From Isoetes taiwanensis (taxonomy: Eukaryota; Streptophyta; Lycopodiopsida; Isoetales; Isoetaceae): a stretch of DNA of 64,000 bases. The notes beneath the pieces are model-generated. The model ran no database searches. It saw only the letters and a program-made list of their open reading frames with translations, and had not been told where the DNA came from. Both the position numbers and the translations under genes were made by a program. Shown piece after piece: positions 10,468 to 21,936 of the stretch. How positions within the stretch are numbered: position 1 is the first letter of the stretch; each line of letters opens with the position of its first letter. Location: assembly GCA_021234155.1 (NCBI GenBank), contig JAJEKV010000109.1:404252-468251 (forward strand), in the 5' to 3' direction.

Positions 10468-12277
10468 ATGGTGGACAATCACCCTTCCCGGAATCATCTA
10501 CAGCAGCAGATCAAAGGGGTTTCTGAGGCAGAAAGTGGAATCATGAGTAATCCGCGAAATGGGTCTTTTGTAGGGGCTTATGTCTGTTTCCATGGCCTCG
10601 CACAAGGGCATTGCTCCTCTTGTAGCAGCTCTTCTTCTAGCCGCAGCATTCATTCTGTTGTCACAGAAAACACCATAGTTACAGAGACTACAGGTGAAGG
10701 GGGTGAAGCATCAGAGAACTCTGTGAAGAGCTCTGAAGCCGGCCTTCGTGAAAGTAGAGAACACGACTACATTGGCTTATCAGAAGTGAACCCCCGATCT
10801 GCGCGAGTTTCTGACGAAGGAATGAGCGAATCTGTGCCCGATCTGAATTTCGGAGAGACAGAACTTCGTTTAGGACCTCCTAAGGCCTTCAAAGTCAAAA
10901 CTTTGGTTGCAGATCTTCCCGAAGAAGCAAGTAGATGCTCTGGACAAGAAGAAGATAAAGATGCCTGCTCTCAGGCTGAGCAAAAGGAGGAAAATCCACA
11001 GACACAGCAAACAGAAGCTCAAAAGGCATGGCATTCTCAGATTTCCAAGGTAGTGGAGCAACAGCAGGCTCCTTTTGCAGAACCCAGAAATCTGGCTAAG
11101 CCAAGCATCACCGGATCTAAGCGTCCTTATTCCGATGCCATAGTCAATGTGGCCATGGATATGAGACCAGATCTGGGCGCCCAGCAAGGGAAGAATCAAT
11201 TGATGCCCCCTATGTTTCCCTGGCTAGGTCCTAAGCAGCTTCCGGCCTCTTGGAGAATGGGGCTCGAGCAATCCAAGCCTTCCTTCAGCCCTTTCCCTCC
11301 TGCAAAGGCCAGCAAGCCTAACACTGAGGCAAATGTAGACGTCTCTGCCTACGACACTTCGTCACAGAGTTGTTCTAAGAAGCCTGCTCCTGCAGATGCT
11401 GAAATCCCTCAAGCCAGGTATGTTCAAGCTCTAGAATCATACAGTTTTTCATGCTTCGGATGTTTCTGTTTTCAATTCTTATATTTTTCAATTCTTTAAG
11501 TGTTTGTCAGTTCTTAAGTTCGTTTGCCTGATTATATCTTGTATTTGTTGATCCACCAGTGCCCCTGTTGTTGGATGGCCACCAGTACAGTCATTCAGAA
11601 AGAATACTCTAGTTACCCCAACTCAAACCAAGACCACAGTAGAAAGAGAAACCGTCCAGACTCCAAGCCAAGCTTCTCTTCCAGCATATGTTAAGGTTTA
11701 CATGGATGGTGTGCCTGTTGGAAGGAAAGTAGATCTGAGAGTAAATAACAGCTACAAGAAGCTTTCCACAGCATTGGAGGATATGTTTTCGATCTTCATT
11801 GCAGGTATGAATCTTATTTCCTTTCCCTATTTCTCATTTATACGCCTGGCTCCAGACTAGATTTTCTTATCTGTGACTTAACTTGCAGGCCAAAATGGCT
11901 CAAAAGGATCTCTTGATAAAACCTTCCTTGGAGGTGCTGAGGCTGAGTATGTACTTACTTATGAAGATAAAGATGGTGATCTAATGCTTGTAGGTGATGT
12001 TCCTTGGGGGTAAGCTCAAATACCTTCTTCAACATTTTCATTTTGTTCATAAAGCAAATCATTTGATCTGAAGCTGTGGAATCATTTGATCTGTAGTTTG
12101 CTAATTACTCATGTTATTTCTGCAGAATGTTCATGGGGACTGTCAAAAGACTCAGAATAATGAAAGGATCGGAAGCAATTGGACTAAGTACGTACTAGCT
12201 ATTGTTGAAACTTACTTGTCCAAACAACATTAACAATTGACAAAGTTTTTTCTGCTTTTGCAGCTCAGTCAAAGTAG
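10468..12277 (+). CDS. AUX/IAA transcriptional repressor, five coding exons
   Basis: Nuclear short-lived repressor that binds auxin response factors and is degraded through TIR1/AFB when auxin is present. Exons: 10468-11417, 11560-11804, 11889-12009, 12126-12187, 12264-12277. All introns are GT-AG and phases join in frame to give 463 residues. Domain I is an LxLxL-type EAR motif, TELRLG at residues 131-136. The degron core is VVGWPPV at 320-326, with an upstream KRPYSDAI at 218-225. The PB1 (domains III/IV) starts [17 protein letters not shown] at about 360 and includes [16 protein letters not shown] near 423-438, the acidic OPCA face. It ends GSEAIGLTQSK, shorter than the usual GLAPR-type tail. 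The first ATG (10468, followed by G) was chosen; an ATG at 10543 would give 438 residues. The spacing of about 185 residues between domain I and the degron is long for flowering-plant members and fits non-flowering lineages. Confidence 0.93.
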
Positions 12278-12720
12278 AAGAGGGACAAAGCAAGCCGAAG
12301 TTCTCCAAACTCTTCAAGAAGTGACACGCCTCCTCTTCAAGCTCCCAGGAAGGAAGGGATGCACTCTAGTTTTGTTCTGAAGCAACCAGCTTCTGCAAAG
12401 ATTATTCTCGTGAAACTAATTACTATATGCCATCTTTCACATAAGGTCCCTCACCCCTGTTGGCAAATCCTCCTTCCGATGGAGTGTATAGCTTTGTGTA
12501 TAGTTTCCACAGACAGATATGTAATTTTTGGCATGTCTTGAGAAAGAAAAATTTACCAAGAAGACAAAAGGGTACTGGTGCTTTAACGTACATAGCCTTT
12601 AAGGTGGCAAAATTGAGCTTTGTACATCTTCCAGCTTTTGATTGGATTGGATTGGGATGCCAAATTTTGCCTGCAAACTGTGTTTAGAGACAGAAAAGTT
12701 GTAATAAAACTGCCTCTGGT
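12278..12720 (+). other. 3' untranslated region of AUX/IAA gene
   Basis: Non-coding sequence following the TAG at 12275-12277. An AATAAA signal at 12703-12708 is well placed for polyadenylation. Confidence 0.5.
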
Positions 12721-15700
12721 GAAGATGGATTTCCTTGTAGTCAGTTGCCGCTGGCTAAAGTCAACATGATTTTTTCAATCTTTTACATACGCGTTTCTAA
12801 AGATTGCTTGTAAAATTCATCCAATTCCTAAGGCTCATTGTGGTGGTTGTGCATGTCTTGTAGCGCTAATAGTTTTCTATATGTCCCTTGTTTCTTCTGT
12901 CATCCCTTTATTGCTGCAATAAAAAAGGGCGTGGAGAGCATGTGCATAATAATCTTCAAGCAATATGGAGGTCCCTACTCTTTCATTCAATTACAATCAA
13001 TGGACATTGCTAAATATTATCTTATTATCACAATGGCCAGACACTGTAATTAACTAACGGAAGAATGGATATGCAAGCGAGCAATTGGAAGCTACAAAGG
13101 AAGGAAACCCACCTTTTGCACTGAGTATATCCCTTAAAATTTTCATTTTGCCACATTCAAAGTGTTTGTAAATCCATAATTGAAAGGCTTGGTGCTGCTG
13201 GCTTTCTTGTCCTCACAGATACGTTAGTGGATGCTTATCTTTCCACGCGTCCTGGTTGGAGAAAAGTCTTGTCAGAAACCCGACCATGACTTAAATTGTT
13301 GGCTGGTGAGACTACAGAAGGGGAACAACTGGGGCCTATTAGCAATATCCTATTGCAGATATGGGCAGATTACGGATAGATACATCATTGAAGAATGACT
13401 AATAGCAATTGATTCCCTACATAAATGTTGGTTGCGAACCATTGCCTTCAGTTATATATAAAAAAATGCATGCAGTGGGGACAAGAATTTTGTGGTTCCT
13501 TGTAAAAAGAGCCGCGTGTAATGTGAATCAATCCTCAATTGACACGTAGCTTAACTTCACCACATCTACAAGATGCAAATAAGTGTTCGGGTAGGAATGG
13601 AATACTTGGCCCACCTCTGCTCATCAACGTGAAGATACTACTAATATACTAAGGCAAGGCATATTTCTTTCCCAGAACAGTCATAAACGTTGAAAAATTA
13701 AAGAAGATATCAAAATAGGGGTATAATAAGAGCAATGTCAAAATAATGATGATCATGAAAGGCAGAAAGAAATGGAGCATGGTCTACGATGACCATGAAT
13801 GATAGAGCCAAGTGGTAATGAATACCCAGAGGTATGGTATTACTAACAAGTTCGAAGGCCACAACACAAGGCATAATGTATATTGGCATGCTTCATATAA
13901 TGATACCATCTGGCATCAAGCACTAAAATACAACCACAAGATTCAATACACACAGTTGAGTTTGTGTGGATCTGGAAATGTGCAAGAAAGATTGTGCAGG
14001 AGGCAATATGCCAATTTAGGTACACACATGTACAAGATGCACAAAGCAAGGCACGCCTGATACCTAACCATAAATCTCAAAGCTCTCATCTTTCCCAAAG
14101 AAAAGAGTCAGGTTCAAGGTAAGTTAGGGTAGATCAGGTCAGCTGAAGTCAGGTAAGGTTAGGTTTAAGTTATGTTAGGATAGTGTACTTCTCCAAGGAG
14201 AAAAAAAAGAAAAAACAGAAGCTGCAGAGTTCCTTCCTTCTTCTTCTTCAGCTCCCCAAAACAAAAACAGAAATAATACATATATAGACTTCACCTTGGA
14301 GTACGCGAACAAACAGGTTAGGTTAAGCTAGGGTTGCTTCTGCAACAAAACAGAGGCATATAGAGAAGAGAAAAAAACGCAGAAAAACTTCACCTTGATT
14401 GAGTAAAACGTAAAAGGCAAGGCTAAAATCCCCAAAAATATGGACAGGTACAGAGAAGTGAATTGAATGAAAGAAAGAAGGTTTAGGGTAAAGGAAGGCC
14501 CACCGGAAAGGAGATGGCATCACCGTGATCCACAAAGTCCACGACATGGGCAGAAGCATATTTGACACGCAGCTCATTTCTCCATATAGCCGACAAGAAG
14601 GACTGATAGGACCTGGCGGCATCTCCGGCGCTGCTCCTTTTCCTTTTCAAATTCCTCTGATCGTCAGAGCGCAGGCATGGCTGGGCCATAGCAGTCTCGG
14701 CAGTGCCGACCATAGCCAATTTTAGGGCTAGAAAGGTGGGTCCTTTTCCGTTGCAGACCCTACTCCCAATGCCCTTGTCATTATAGCCTTGTGTATATGT
14801 CCCCACCCTTTTTTTTTCTTTCCTTTTTTTGCCCCTTACTATACCTTATTTTATTTTATCTTAGGGTTTCCTTTTATTTCTTATCTTCCTTCTGTTGGTT
14901 TTTTTTGTCACAATGGTTTCATGCACCATCAGTTCCTGCCCTTATTTTATGTCTTCATGTAGCAAGAATGATTTTTATTGCACTCCCACTTTGTACCCTC
15001 GAGTCCTCTCTCCACACATTTCGCTCATTCTCACTCATAGTTCTCCCCTAACTGCTCTTAATCATCACTTTCTCGTACCACTTGGCGTTGTATACCCAGC
15101 CCTGTCTGCGGGTGCGCGCCAAGTTCATTATAAGTAAACTAAACCTGTCCGCCAAGCACTCCACAATGTCAACTCTCCACTTCATTTCATTATAAGAGGC
15201 AAGAGTTTTAAACGCCACAATAGAAATAAATTACAGAATGCATTATTGACCCAACTAAGTGTTTGTTACGAACAACAAATCTGCTTTTTTATATTATGGA
15301 TAAATGTATAGTTATGGTGTCAAAATGGTTCTGCATATAAATAGTTGAGAGTTAAAGAATAATAGATGTCATTTTTTATATCTATTAGCTAACTTGTCCA
15401 TGAATAAAGAACTTTATTCTTCATGTCAGATGTCGTTTAGATCCTTCCTTTCAACAACATAAATGCCTTTCATGTTCGCATGTAGTTTTTATGTATAAAT
15501 AGTTATATTTCAAATTACAATATGGTACACAAGCCAACATTGTTATATACTTGGAAATTATATACTTGAAATTGTTTATATTTGCAGGAAATTTATCGCA
15601 ATGGCCTTGGCACAATGGGCGTTTTTTTTGTTTGTTAATTCTATTAATTCGGAACCTACTTAACTTATTGAATAACATTAGAAGTAGTGAACACAAACTG

Positions 15701-15900
15701 TTTCTCCGCCATGTTCCTTATGTTCTGGTAATTTTGACAAAGCATTTTGAGCTATACGTTTGAACAAGTTTGCATATACTACTCTTTGCCAGAATCATTG
15801 AACTTTACAGTTCTCCTGGATGTTTCCATCTACAGATAACAGAAAGCAAGCAACGTATCATGGATATATGATGACTCATACGTGACCATTGGTCTAGGTA
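12721..15900. other. Intergenic, no gene confidently recognised
   Basis: There are scattered short ORFs only. A 107-codon minus-strand ORF at 14483-14806 has a basic KRKRSS patch and an ordinary amino-acid composition but matches no family I know; it could be an exon of an unknown gene. Sequence at 14100-14180 contains loose aggtnaggtt repeats. 14810-14920 is T-rich. Confidence 0.4.
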
Positions 15901-15904
15901 TATA

Positions 15905-16330
15905 TATGTAGCAAAATAACGGGGGGTTCCAGGGGGATTTGATATGGATGTAAAAAATAGCAATTCCTGAAACTATAGACTATATATCTCTAAAACAATT
16001 TGGGTTGTTATAAAAAAAAAAAAAAAATAGATTCAAGGTAAAAAATAATCACATTAGCTCACTGGGTATATTGGTTAAAGTAGTCTTATTAGGTCATTGA
16101 GTTATTTTGGTAGAGGTTCAAGCCCCTGTATTTCATATTCTAAAATCTTAGGCAAAGCCTCCTCAAAACCTTAGGCGAAGGCGTATTTCATATTTCAAAA
16201 TCATAGGCGGCTCCAATCATAAATGACTATAAGCGAAACGAGAGGTGCTCACAGGCCCCAACATACGATCTGGTCGTAGGATCGACGAATCCGACGATTA
16301 TGATAGTCCAGGTGCACCTCGTTTAGAATA
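15905..16330 (+). mobile_element. tRNA-derived SINE, full copy
   Basis: Contains an RNA polymerase III box A (tagctcactgg, 16055-16065) and box B (ggttcaagccc, 16115-16125), about 60 bp apart as in a tRNA with a long variable arm. The same roughly 420-bp unit recurs at 48127-48556, and a truncated copy follows directly at 16331. It starts near tatgtagcaaaataac and ends gcacctcgtttagaa. A poly-A run lies at 16012-16027, upstream of box A. Confidence 0.68.
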
Positions 16331-16527
16331 TGTAGCAAAATAACAGGGGGTTCCATGGGGATTTGAACAATTCCTGAAACCATAGACTATATATCCCTAA
16401 AACAATTGAATGGGTTGTTATAAAAAAAACATAGGTTCAAGGTAAAAAATAATTACATTAGCTCACTGGATATATTGGTTAAAGTAGTCTTATAAGGACA
16501 TTGAGTTATTTTGGTAGAGGTTCGACA
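16331..16527 (+). mobile_element. tRNA-derived SINE, truncated copy
   Basis: A second copy of the family begins immediately after the first with the same tatgtagcaaaataac head and stops at ggtagaggttcga, inside box B, where a minisatellite starts. Confidence 0.62.
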
Positions 16528-16530
16528 AAG

Positions 16531-16840
16531 GACTAGACATGAGGACTTTCTCAGCTCGTGAGTCCAGAAAGTGCCCTCTGGGTTGCAGAGGATTAGATAC
16601 GGGGACTTTCTCGACTCGCGAGTCGGAAAGTGCCCTCTGGGTTGTAGAGGACTAAATATGAGGACTTTCTTGACTCGCAAGTCGGAAAGTGCCCTCTGGG
16701 TTGCAGAGGACTAGACATGAAGACCTTCTGAACTCGTGAGTCAAGAAAGTGGCCTCTGGGTTTCAATAAAGATATAGACATGAAGACCTTCTTGACTCGG
16801 GAGACTAGAAGGTGCCCTCGAGGTTGCAGAGGACTATACA
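16531..16840. repeat. Minisatellite, about 60-bp unit, five copies
   Basis: Units start at 16531, 16591, 16650, 16709 and 16771, with a partial at 16832. Each contains ggactttctcgactcgcgag or a variant, then agtcggaaagtgccctctgg. The core tcgactcgcgagtcgg is an interrupted palindrome, so every unit can form a small hairpin. It abuts the degraded 3' end of the minus-strand LINE. Confidence 0.85.
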
Positions 16841-16841
16841 T

Positions 16842-16895
16842 GATCATATCTCTAGAGCAGATCATATCTCTGCAGCAGATCATATCTCTAGAGCA
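16842..16895. repeat. 18-bp tandem repeat, three copies
   Basis: Three head-to-tail copies of gatcatatctctagagca, the middle one changed to ctgcag. It lies between the minisatellite and the LINE coding remnant. Confidence 0.85.
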
Positions 16896-18567
16896 GGACC
16901 AAATCAACCATGCCTTACATAGATGGAAAGCCTGCTTCTCAGAAGAGGACCATGAAGCTGGAAACAATATCTTCTGGCTACACATCCTGATCCGGAACAA
17001 TGCTCTGACCCAATCCCATGCAGCTTGCAAATGTGGGCACAAGACTAGACAATGTTCAATGGACTCTCGATGAGAGCCACAACAAGGGCAAAGAAAACTC
17101 ACAGCTGGCTTAAATCTATGCACAAGAACATTTACCCTAATGCAACGGTGCACCACTTGCCACAAGAGAACCCTAACCTTTGGTGGGGGGAGAGAGTTCC
17201 AAGTCCATATCCAGACGGAGCGCCAACAGGAACCCTGAAGCTTCAGTGCCCACTTGTTAGAAGGAGGTAAAGTATCATGAATAACCAATGTCCGGTAACA
17301 AGAACGAACAAAACATGACTCATCGACCCCCGAATGAACCTTCCAAATCTGAAAGACCACCCTTCCCTGGAGGAGAACAGGAATATGCAGTGGAATACAG
17401 GAGGCCACTTGCTGCCAGATAGCTTGATCACTGCTCTTAAGCTGAAAGGCGGCCTGAAAAAACTCCCACGGAGCCACTGGCCATGCCAATACTAATCCTC
17501 TAAGGTGAAGACTGATTCCCCTAGATTCTCAAAGTTTCTATATAGATTCTCTAAGATCCTATCAAGATTTCCCTAGATTCTCAAGTCCAACGGGCATGCA
17601 TCCGAGCGTGCAAGCTTGCAGCCAAAGGCAAGTATGTCGGAGACAGAGGAACCCACAGAAAAGGAGAAGTGTGATGAAATACTAATGCATAGTCTACCTG
17701 GAAAAGCACTCGCACATGCTCCCAAGCCCGCAGTACACTCTTGAGAAAAGGTGACGCGTGTGGGAACGGCCTCAAACCGTAAAGCAAGGCCCAAGGCAAC
17801 TTCATAGGGACAGATGGCTTGTGAAAAGCCACATAATTCTCGAGGGACTGTAAAAGCAATGCTGCAGCTGGAGAGAACACCTCTTCATGGAGAATACTCC
17901 AAACAAACATGGAGACTAGCACCTTAGAATGCAAAGCCAAATCTAGGATTGCCAAACCCCCATCCTCTCGAGGGCGGAGGCACTTCCACCAGCCTACTTT
18001 AACCACTGCTCCTTCTGCATCCCCTCTTCAAACAAAGTTTAGGACAATTTTATCCAATTCCTGAACCTTGCATTCTGGTGCTAACATAACAGACGTTGTA
18101 TATACGTGGGTGCTACAAAGCACTGACTTAGCTACAGTAATCCTGCCTATCATCGACAACTTACTACCCTTCCACCAATTCATGTGCTTCTGTGGTCCCT
18201 GCAAAATCTCATCCCAGACACTGCCCATAGAGATATCACCCCCAAAAGGAATGCCCAGAAGTCTGGTACATGCATTCGCTGGGAGTACCTTCCAAGGGAA
18301 GAGAAACAAACAAGGTGGAGGCGGCGTCTCCAAAGCCCACAGAGCCGAACACTTTCCTCAATTAAGAAGACAACCAGAAGCCAAGGGAAATGTATCCAGC
18401 AAACCCTTAACATTACGCAAATTGCTTTCTTCTGCTGCCACAAAGAGGAAAGTGTCATATGCAAACTTGTAGCTCGTGCTGACGTGTGAAGCTTCATAAC
18501 TGTTTCTGTAAAACGTGGACCACAAGCCAAAGCCGAAAGCACACTAGACAAAAACTCCCAACGCACA
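16896..18567 (-). pseudogene. LINE-1 ORF2, 3' part (RT thumb region, zf-RVT)
   Basis: From the insertion point at 18567, the minus strand continues the RT (RWEFLSSVLSALACGPRFTE), then jumps to KFAYDTFLFVAAEE. About 70 residues present in the sister LINE at 52600-57030 are missing here, including the RxGCPLAPLLF block and the catalytic YADD, so the enzyme is dead. Downstream come FPWKVLPANACTRLLGIP (18293-18240), SKLSMIGRITVAKSVL and the C-terminal zinc segment, with RVLLWQVVHRCIRVNVLVHR, CPCCGS, HCLVLC and W (about 17200-17020). There are frameshifts near 18400 and 18010. A short insert of repeated ctagattctc-like sequence lies at 17510-17585. Confidence 0.8.
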
Positions 18568-18622
18568 TGTGACGTTCCAGGGGAATATACGCTATAAATA
18601 CGTATATTCCTGGACCCGTCAC
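18568..18622 (+). repeat. LTR 5'-terminal hairpin
   Basis: The LTR begins with an inverted repeat: gtgacg, ccagg(gg)aatatacg, a loop around ctataaat, then cgtatattcctgg and cgtcac. All four LTRs of the family carry it (31262-31314, 36470-36524 and 45918-45972 on the other strand for copy B). Confidence 0.85.
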
Positions 18623-18808
18623 TATACAAGTCTATCTTCATAGCCTTGTATACCATAGATTGTGGCACTAGGGAGCATGACTAAGTTATTCATATAACTT
18701 AGCCAACCTTAGGTTAAGACCATTTTCCACGTGGCCTTAACCTATTGGGCACCCGCCACACGGTCTTACCCTATTGGAGTCACGTGGCATAACATGTGAA
18801 CCCTAACC

Positions 18809-18816
18809 TATAAAGG
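18809..18816 (+). promoter_or_regulatory. Candidate TATA box in copy A 5' LTR
   Basis: TATAAAGG, preceded by two G-box cores (CACGTGG) and followed by a telobox-like aaaccctaacc. The layout suits an RNA polymerase II promoter with U3 about 260 bp long. Confidence 0.5.
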
Positions 18817-20202
18817 CCTAAACCCTAACCCTAGGCCTCTTTTCTCGGCTCCAACGGTCACGGGAACCTTCTTGGGCCAAACTCGCTGAGAACCGTCTAG
18901 CGTGGCAACGTAAACATAACATGGCAGCCCAGGCGTGAGCGCATCGGGCCAGAGTGGGAGCTACCCAACACTTGAAGACCATGGAGATGCCGAGATTGGG
19001 AGGGAGTGCTTCGGAGCGTGTATGTAGAGTAGTGCTCTTGGTAGATCATCCGGAAGTTAGCACTCCGGATGGGTTAGTATTTTCGTAGCTAGAGTAGAGC
19101 CATCCTAGAACCCTTATTCAACATCTTGAACCCTAATCAAGGAACCCTAACCGAAGTTAGATATGTATGATTAGGTTAAGATGTTCTTATGATGTTTATC
19201 ATGATATGATGTACGTGATGTTGGTTGATCATGTTCCTCCTCTTGTATTGGGAAGGGGGGTAGAGACCTAGAGCCATATGTAGTATGCTCCTAGTGTAGA
19301 TCCCTTAGTTCCTATTAGTTGCGGCTTTGTGCATAGGAACCCACCCAGGGGCTATGGAGGCTATGATGTGACTCAAAGACTACACAACGGGGGCTAGAGG
19401 CAATGCGGAGGGAGGATCCTTGCCGAGTGGGGGGGCTACTGGGGGATCCCATAGTGGGCTAGGCTTATGGTCGGTCACCGTGTGTGGGCGAGCATGGGTC
19501 CGACACCTCCGAGGCGATGGTGTCGCCTCTCAAGAGTTGCAAGTGTCGGCTTGGCTCTTGTTTTGGGGGTTTCGGGTATGAATCGTGTGTCGCCACGATT
19601 CTCTAGCAGCCAAGTGGAACCTCTAGACCCGGGAAGGGGAGATGCAACCCTTCCCGCCTCGACGGACTGGGAGATGCAACCAGAGTAGTCCCGATGGGTG
19701 ATGCCATGGGATTGCGTGATCCAGGAAGGCTAGAGTCATGCCGAGCACGATTGAGCCCATCCGCAGCATGCATGGGAGGGGCGGATGGAGTGGTCAACCC
19801 TAGCCATTGTCTTATGCCAGCCCTTGCCATTGTTATGACTCTGGGTCCGCTCTATCTTGAGGCCTAGCGGTCGGTCATCCTCCTTATGAGTCGAGCCATG
19901 GGTAGGAGCTCTTATGTTTTATGGTTTATGATTATCTTCTTTGCTCTTATGGATATGTGATGGACTACCCTTTGAGGTAGTATGTTGTATTGCTATTGCT
20001 AGTTCTCGACGTTGTTTATGCTTCATTTGTGATAGGAGCCCATAGGGGAAGGGCGCCAAGAAGACACCTTTCAGTGTCCCCTGCCCGCACTAGGATTCTC
20101 TCGAGTGCGGGTTAGAACGGAGGGCCCATGGAGTTGATGGACCGGATGGGGATTTCTGCCGAATGTAATGCCGGGCCGTATATTTAGCGAGGAGCGTCAC
20201 AA

Positions 20203-20213
20203 TGGTATCGAGC
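20203..20213 (+). other. Copy A primer-binding site (degenerate)
   Basis: TGGTATCGAGC, one base short of the tRNA-iMet-complementary TGGTATCAGAGC found in copy B. It sits one base after the LTR. Confidence 0.75.
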
Positions 20214-20831
20214 AATGTTCTTGGTTGACCAAGAGCTAGCACCCGACCATATCCCGAATAGGTAGACTAACGGCCTAGCTAAGGAATGGAATGAGAATTT
20301 GGGTCTTGAACCGCGAAATGTGGGAGAAATTTTTTCCCATTAGTAGGGTTAAAGAATTAGATTAAGTATAGTCTAAGTGGTAGAAATAATATAGTCAAAA
20401 GAAACCTTCTAGTAAATTTGAGCTCAAGTTGTTCATGAACCGCACCTTTCAAGTGAAAAATTGAATGAGAAATCGCTCAAAATAAAGCTTGAAAGAAAAT
20501 GGCGTGAAATGACCACTACTTGGCCCAAAAAGGAATTAGGAAATTTGGAGAAATAGTTAAGTGATTGGGGAATTATTAACCCATAGTTATAATAAAATTT
20601 ACTCTTAAGAAAAAGTAGCTAATAAACCTATGGAAGCACCTCTACTCCTAGAAGTTCCCCAAATGGTAGCTTGAACCTCTTTTACCCTTGTAAGGCTTAA
20701 TTATAAGCTAATCTCAGAAGCCGCCACAAGAGTGTCCACCAAAACTAACAGTAGACGAGATCGATCCAAAGGAGCCGCGAAGATAGAGGCAAGATCGCCG
20801 AAGAGGCCACCATCAAGGAAGCTAAGTTGTT

Positions 20832-21936
20832 GGGAAGACCAAACAAGTAGCTAGGAAGGTTGGAAGCTCCGGCTTGCACGGTAACGTTGAAGCACTCAAG
20901 GTGGGCGGACAAGCAAATTCTTGAGGCCCCGCGACCCAGGCCGACCGGCTAACTTAGCCACTCAAGCTCTTCATCTAATCGTTTCACTCATGGAGGAGAA
21001 CAACGACTTAGCACTTCAGCGAATGATCGCAAGACTTGGGGAATTGAGATCGTGGCGATACATTCTCGCGTGGGAAGAGCAAGTAGCCAGAGTAACCGGG
21101 AATAGGAGCAACCCCCAATGTGGGAGAGAGCAGAGGAAGAGCAAGTAGCAAGAGCAACCTCGACAAGAGGGAGCAACCCCAACACCGTGAAGAATAGAGG
21201 AGCAAAGAAGCAAGAGGGACCAACTCTAAGAACACGAAAGCAACTCCAAAGCGCAGAACAAAGAAGAAGGGGAGCGAAAGCAAAAATAATGCGAAGAAAA
21301 GGAAGGAAGAGGTGAGGGCTAGGCATAGGGAGAGTATGTAGCAAGATCTAACAAGAGGAGAAGGAGGTCAAGAACGTAACCAGCCTACGCCAAGAACCAT
21401 ATCCAATGCAAATTAAGGGGGGGCAACATCACGAGAAGCTACTTAAAGTCAAGCAAGATATGGAGTACGAGAAGAAGAAAGGCAAAGATGCGTGATTTAT
21501 CTCCGGCCAATGGATCCGGATAAGGTAGCTCTAATGGTCGAAAAGCAAGCCTCCACCACCTCGCCACTCGATTCTCCAAGAAGGTTCGCACATGGGCCAA
21601 ATCTAAGACAAGAGAGTCAAGCCAAAGATATTTGGCATTGCCAACAATGCACCAGTCCGATGATCCGAGAAAGTCTCTTTTCGAAAGCCTACATCAAATG
21701 TCTATCCGGGAGTTCAAGATGGGCCATCTACCACTACCGAACCACATCAACGGCGGGATCTCACCTGGGAAGCGGCCATGAGGAGACCAAGATCTGCACC
21801 CTTGATGGTCCGAGCCGCAGAGGTAGTAGAGGTGGAGCTGGGTACAACTTTTGAAGAAGGCAACCTCTGCTGATCCATACCAAGCAGGCCCAAAGACCTC
21901 CACCCGGTGAAGAGAATTCGCAAGGAGAAGCCGTGA
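20832..21936 (+). pseudogene. Histone H3-like gene in copy A, decayed
   Basis: Occupies the same place in the element as the better-preserved gene of copy B. Tail remnant TKQVARK at 20838-20858 (copy B has TKQTARK). About 52 bp later in a shifted frame comes QILEAPRPRPTG, matching [12 protein letters not shown], followed by SSSSNRFTHGGE matching [13 protein letters not shown] basic Arg/Lys-rich middle lies near 21120-21315. The histone fold begins HGPNLRQ at 21591 and includes DIWHCQQCTSPMIRESLF (copy [18 protein letters not shown]). In another frame follow VRAAEVVEVELGTTFEEGNL, and KDLHPVKRIRKEKP just before the TGA at 21934-21936. At least three frameshifts and several stops make it non-functional. 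Confidence 0.82.

Larger units (their letters stand above)
18568..20201 (+). repeat. Copy A 5' LTR
   Basis: 1634 bp, starting TGTGACG and ending GCGTCACA. The first 55 bp are an inverted repeat. Promoter-like elements are G-boxes (CACGTGG at 18730 and 18781), a telobox-like aaaccctaacc (18820-18830) and TATAAAGG at 18809-18816. Long stretches are identical to the 3' LTR; differences cluster in short GC-rich patches. Confidence 0.92.

Noticed and set aside
14483-14806. 107-codon minus-strand ORF with a KRKRSS patch
   Set aside because: No recognisable domain and no second exon found; could be chance. Mentioned only in the intergenic note.
16531-16895. CRISPR-like array
   Set aside because: Units are contiguous with no unique spacers; it is a minisatellite in a eukaryotic genome.
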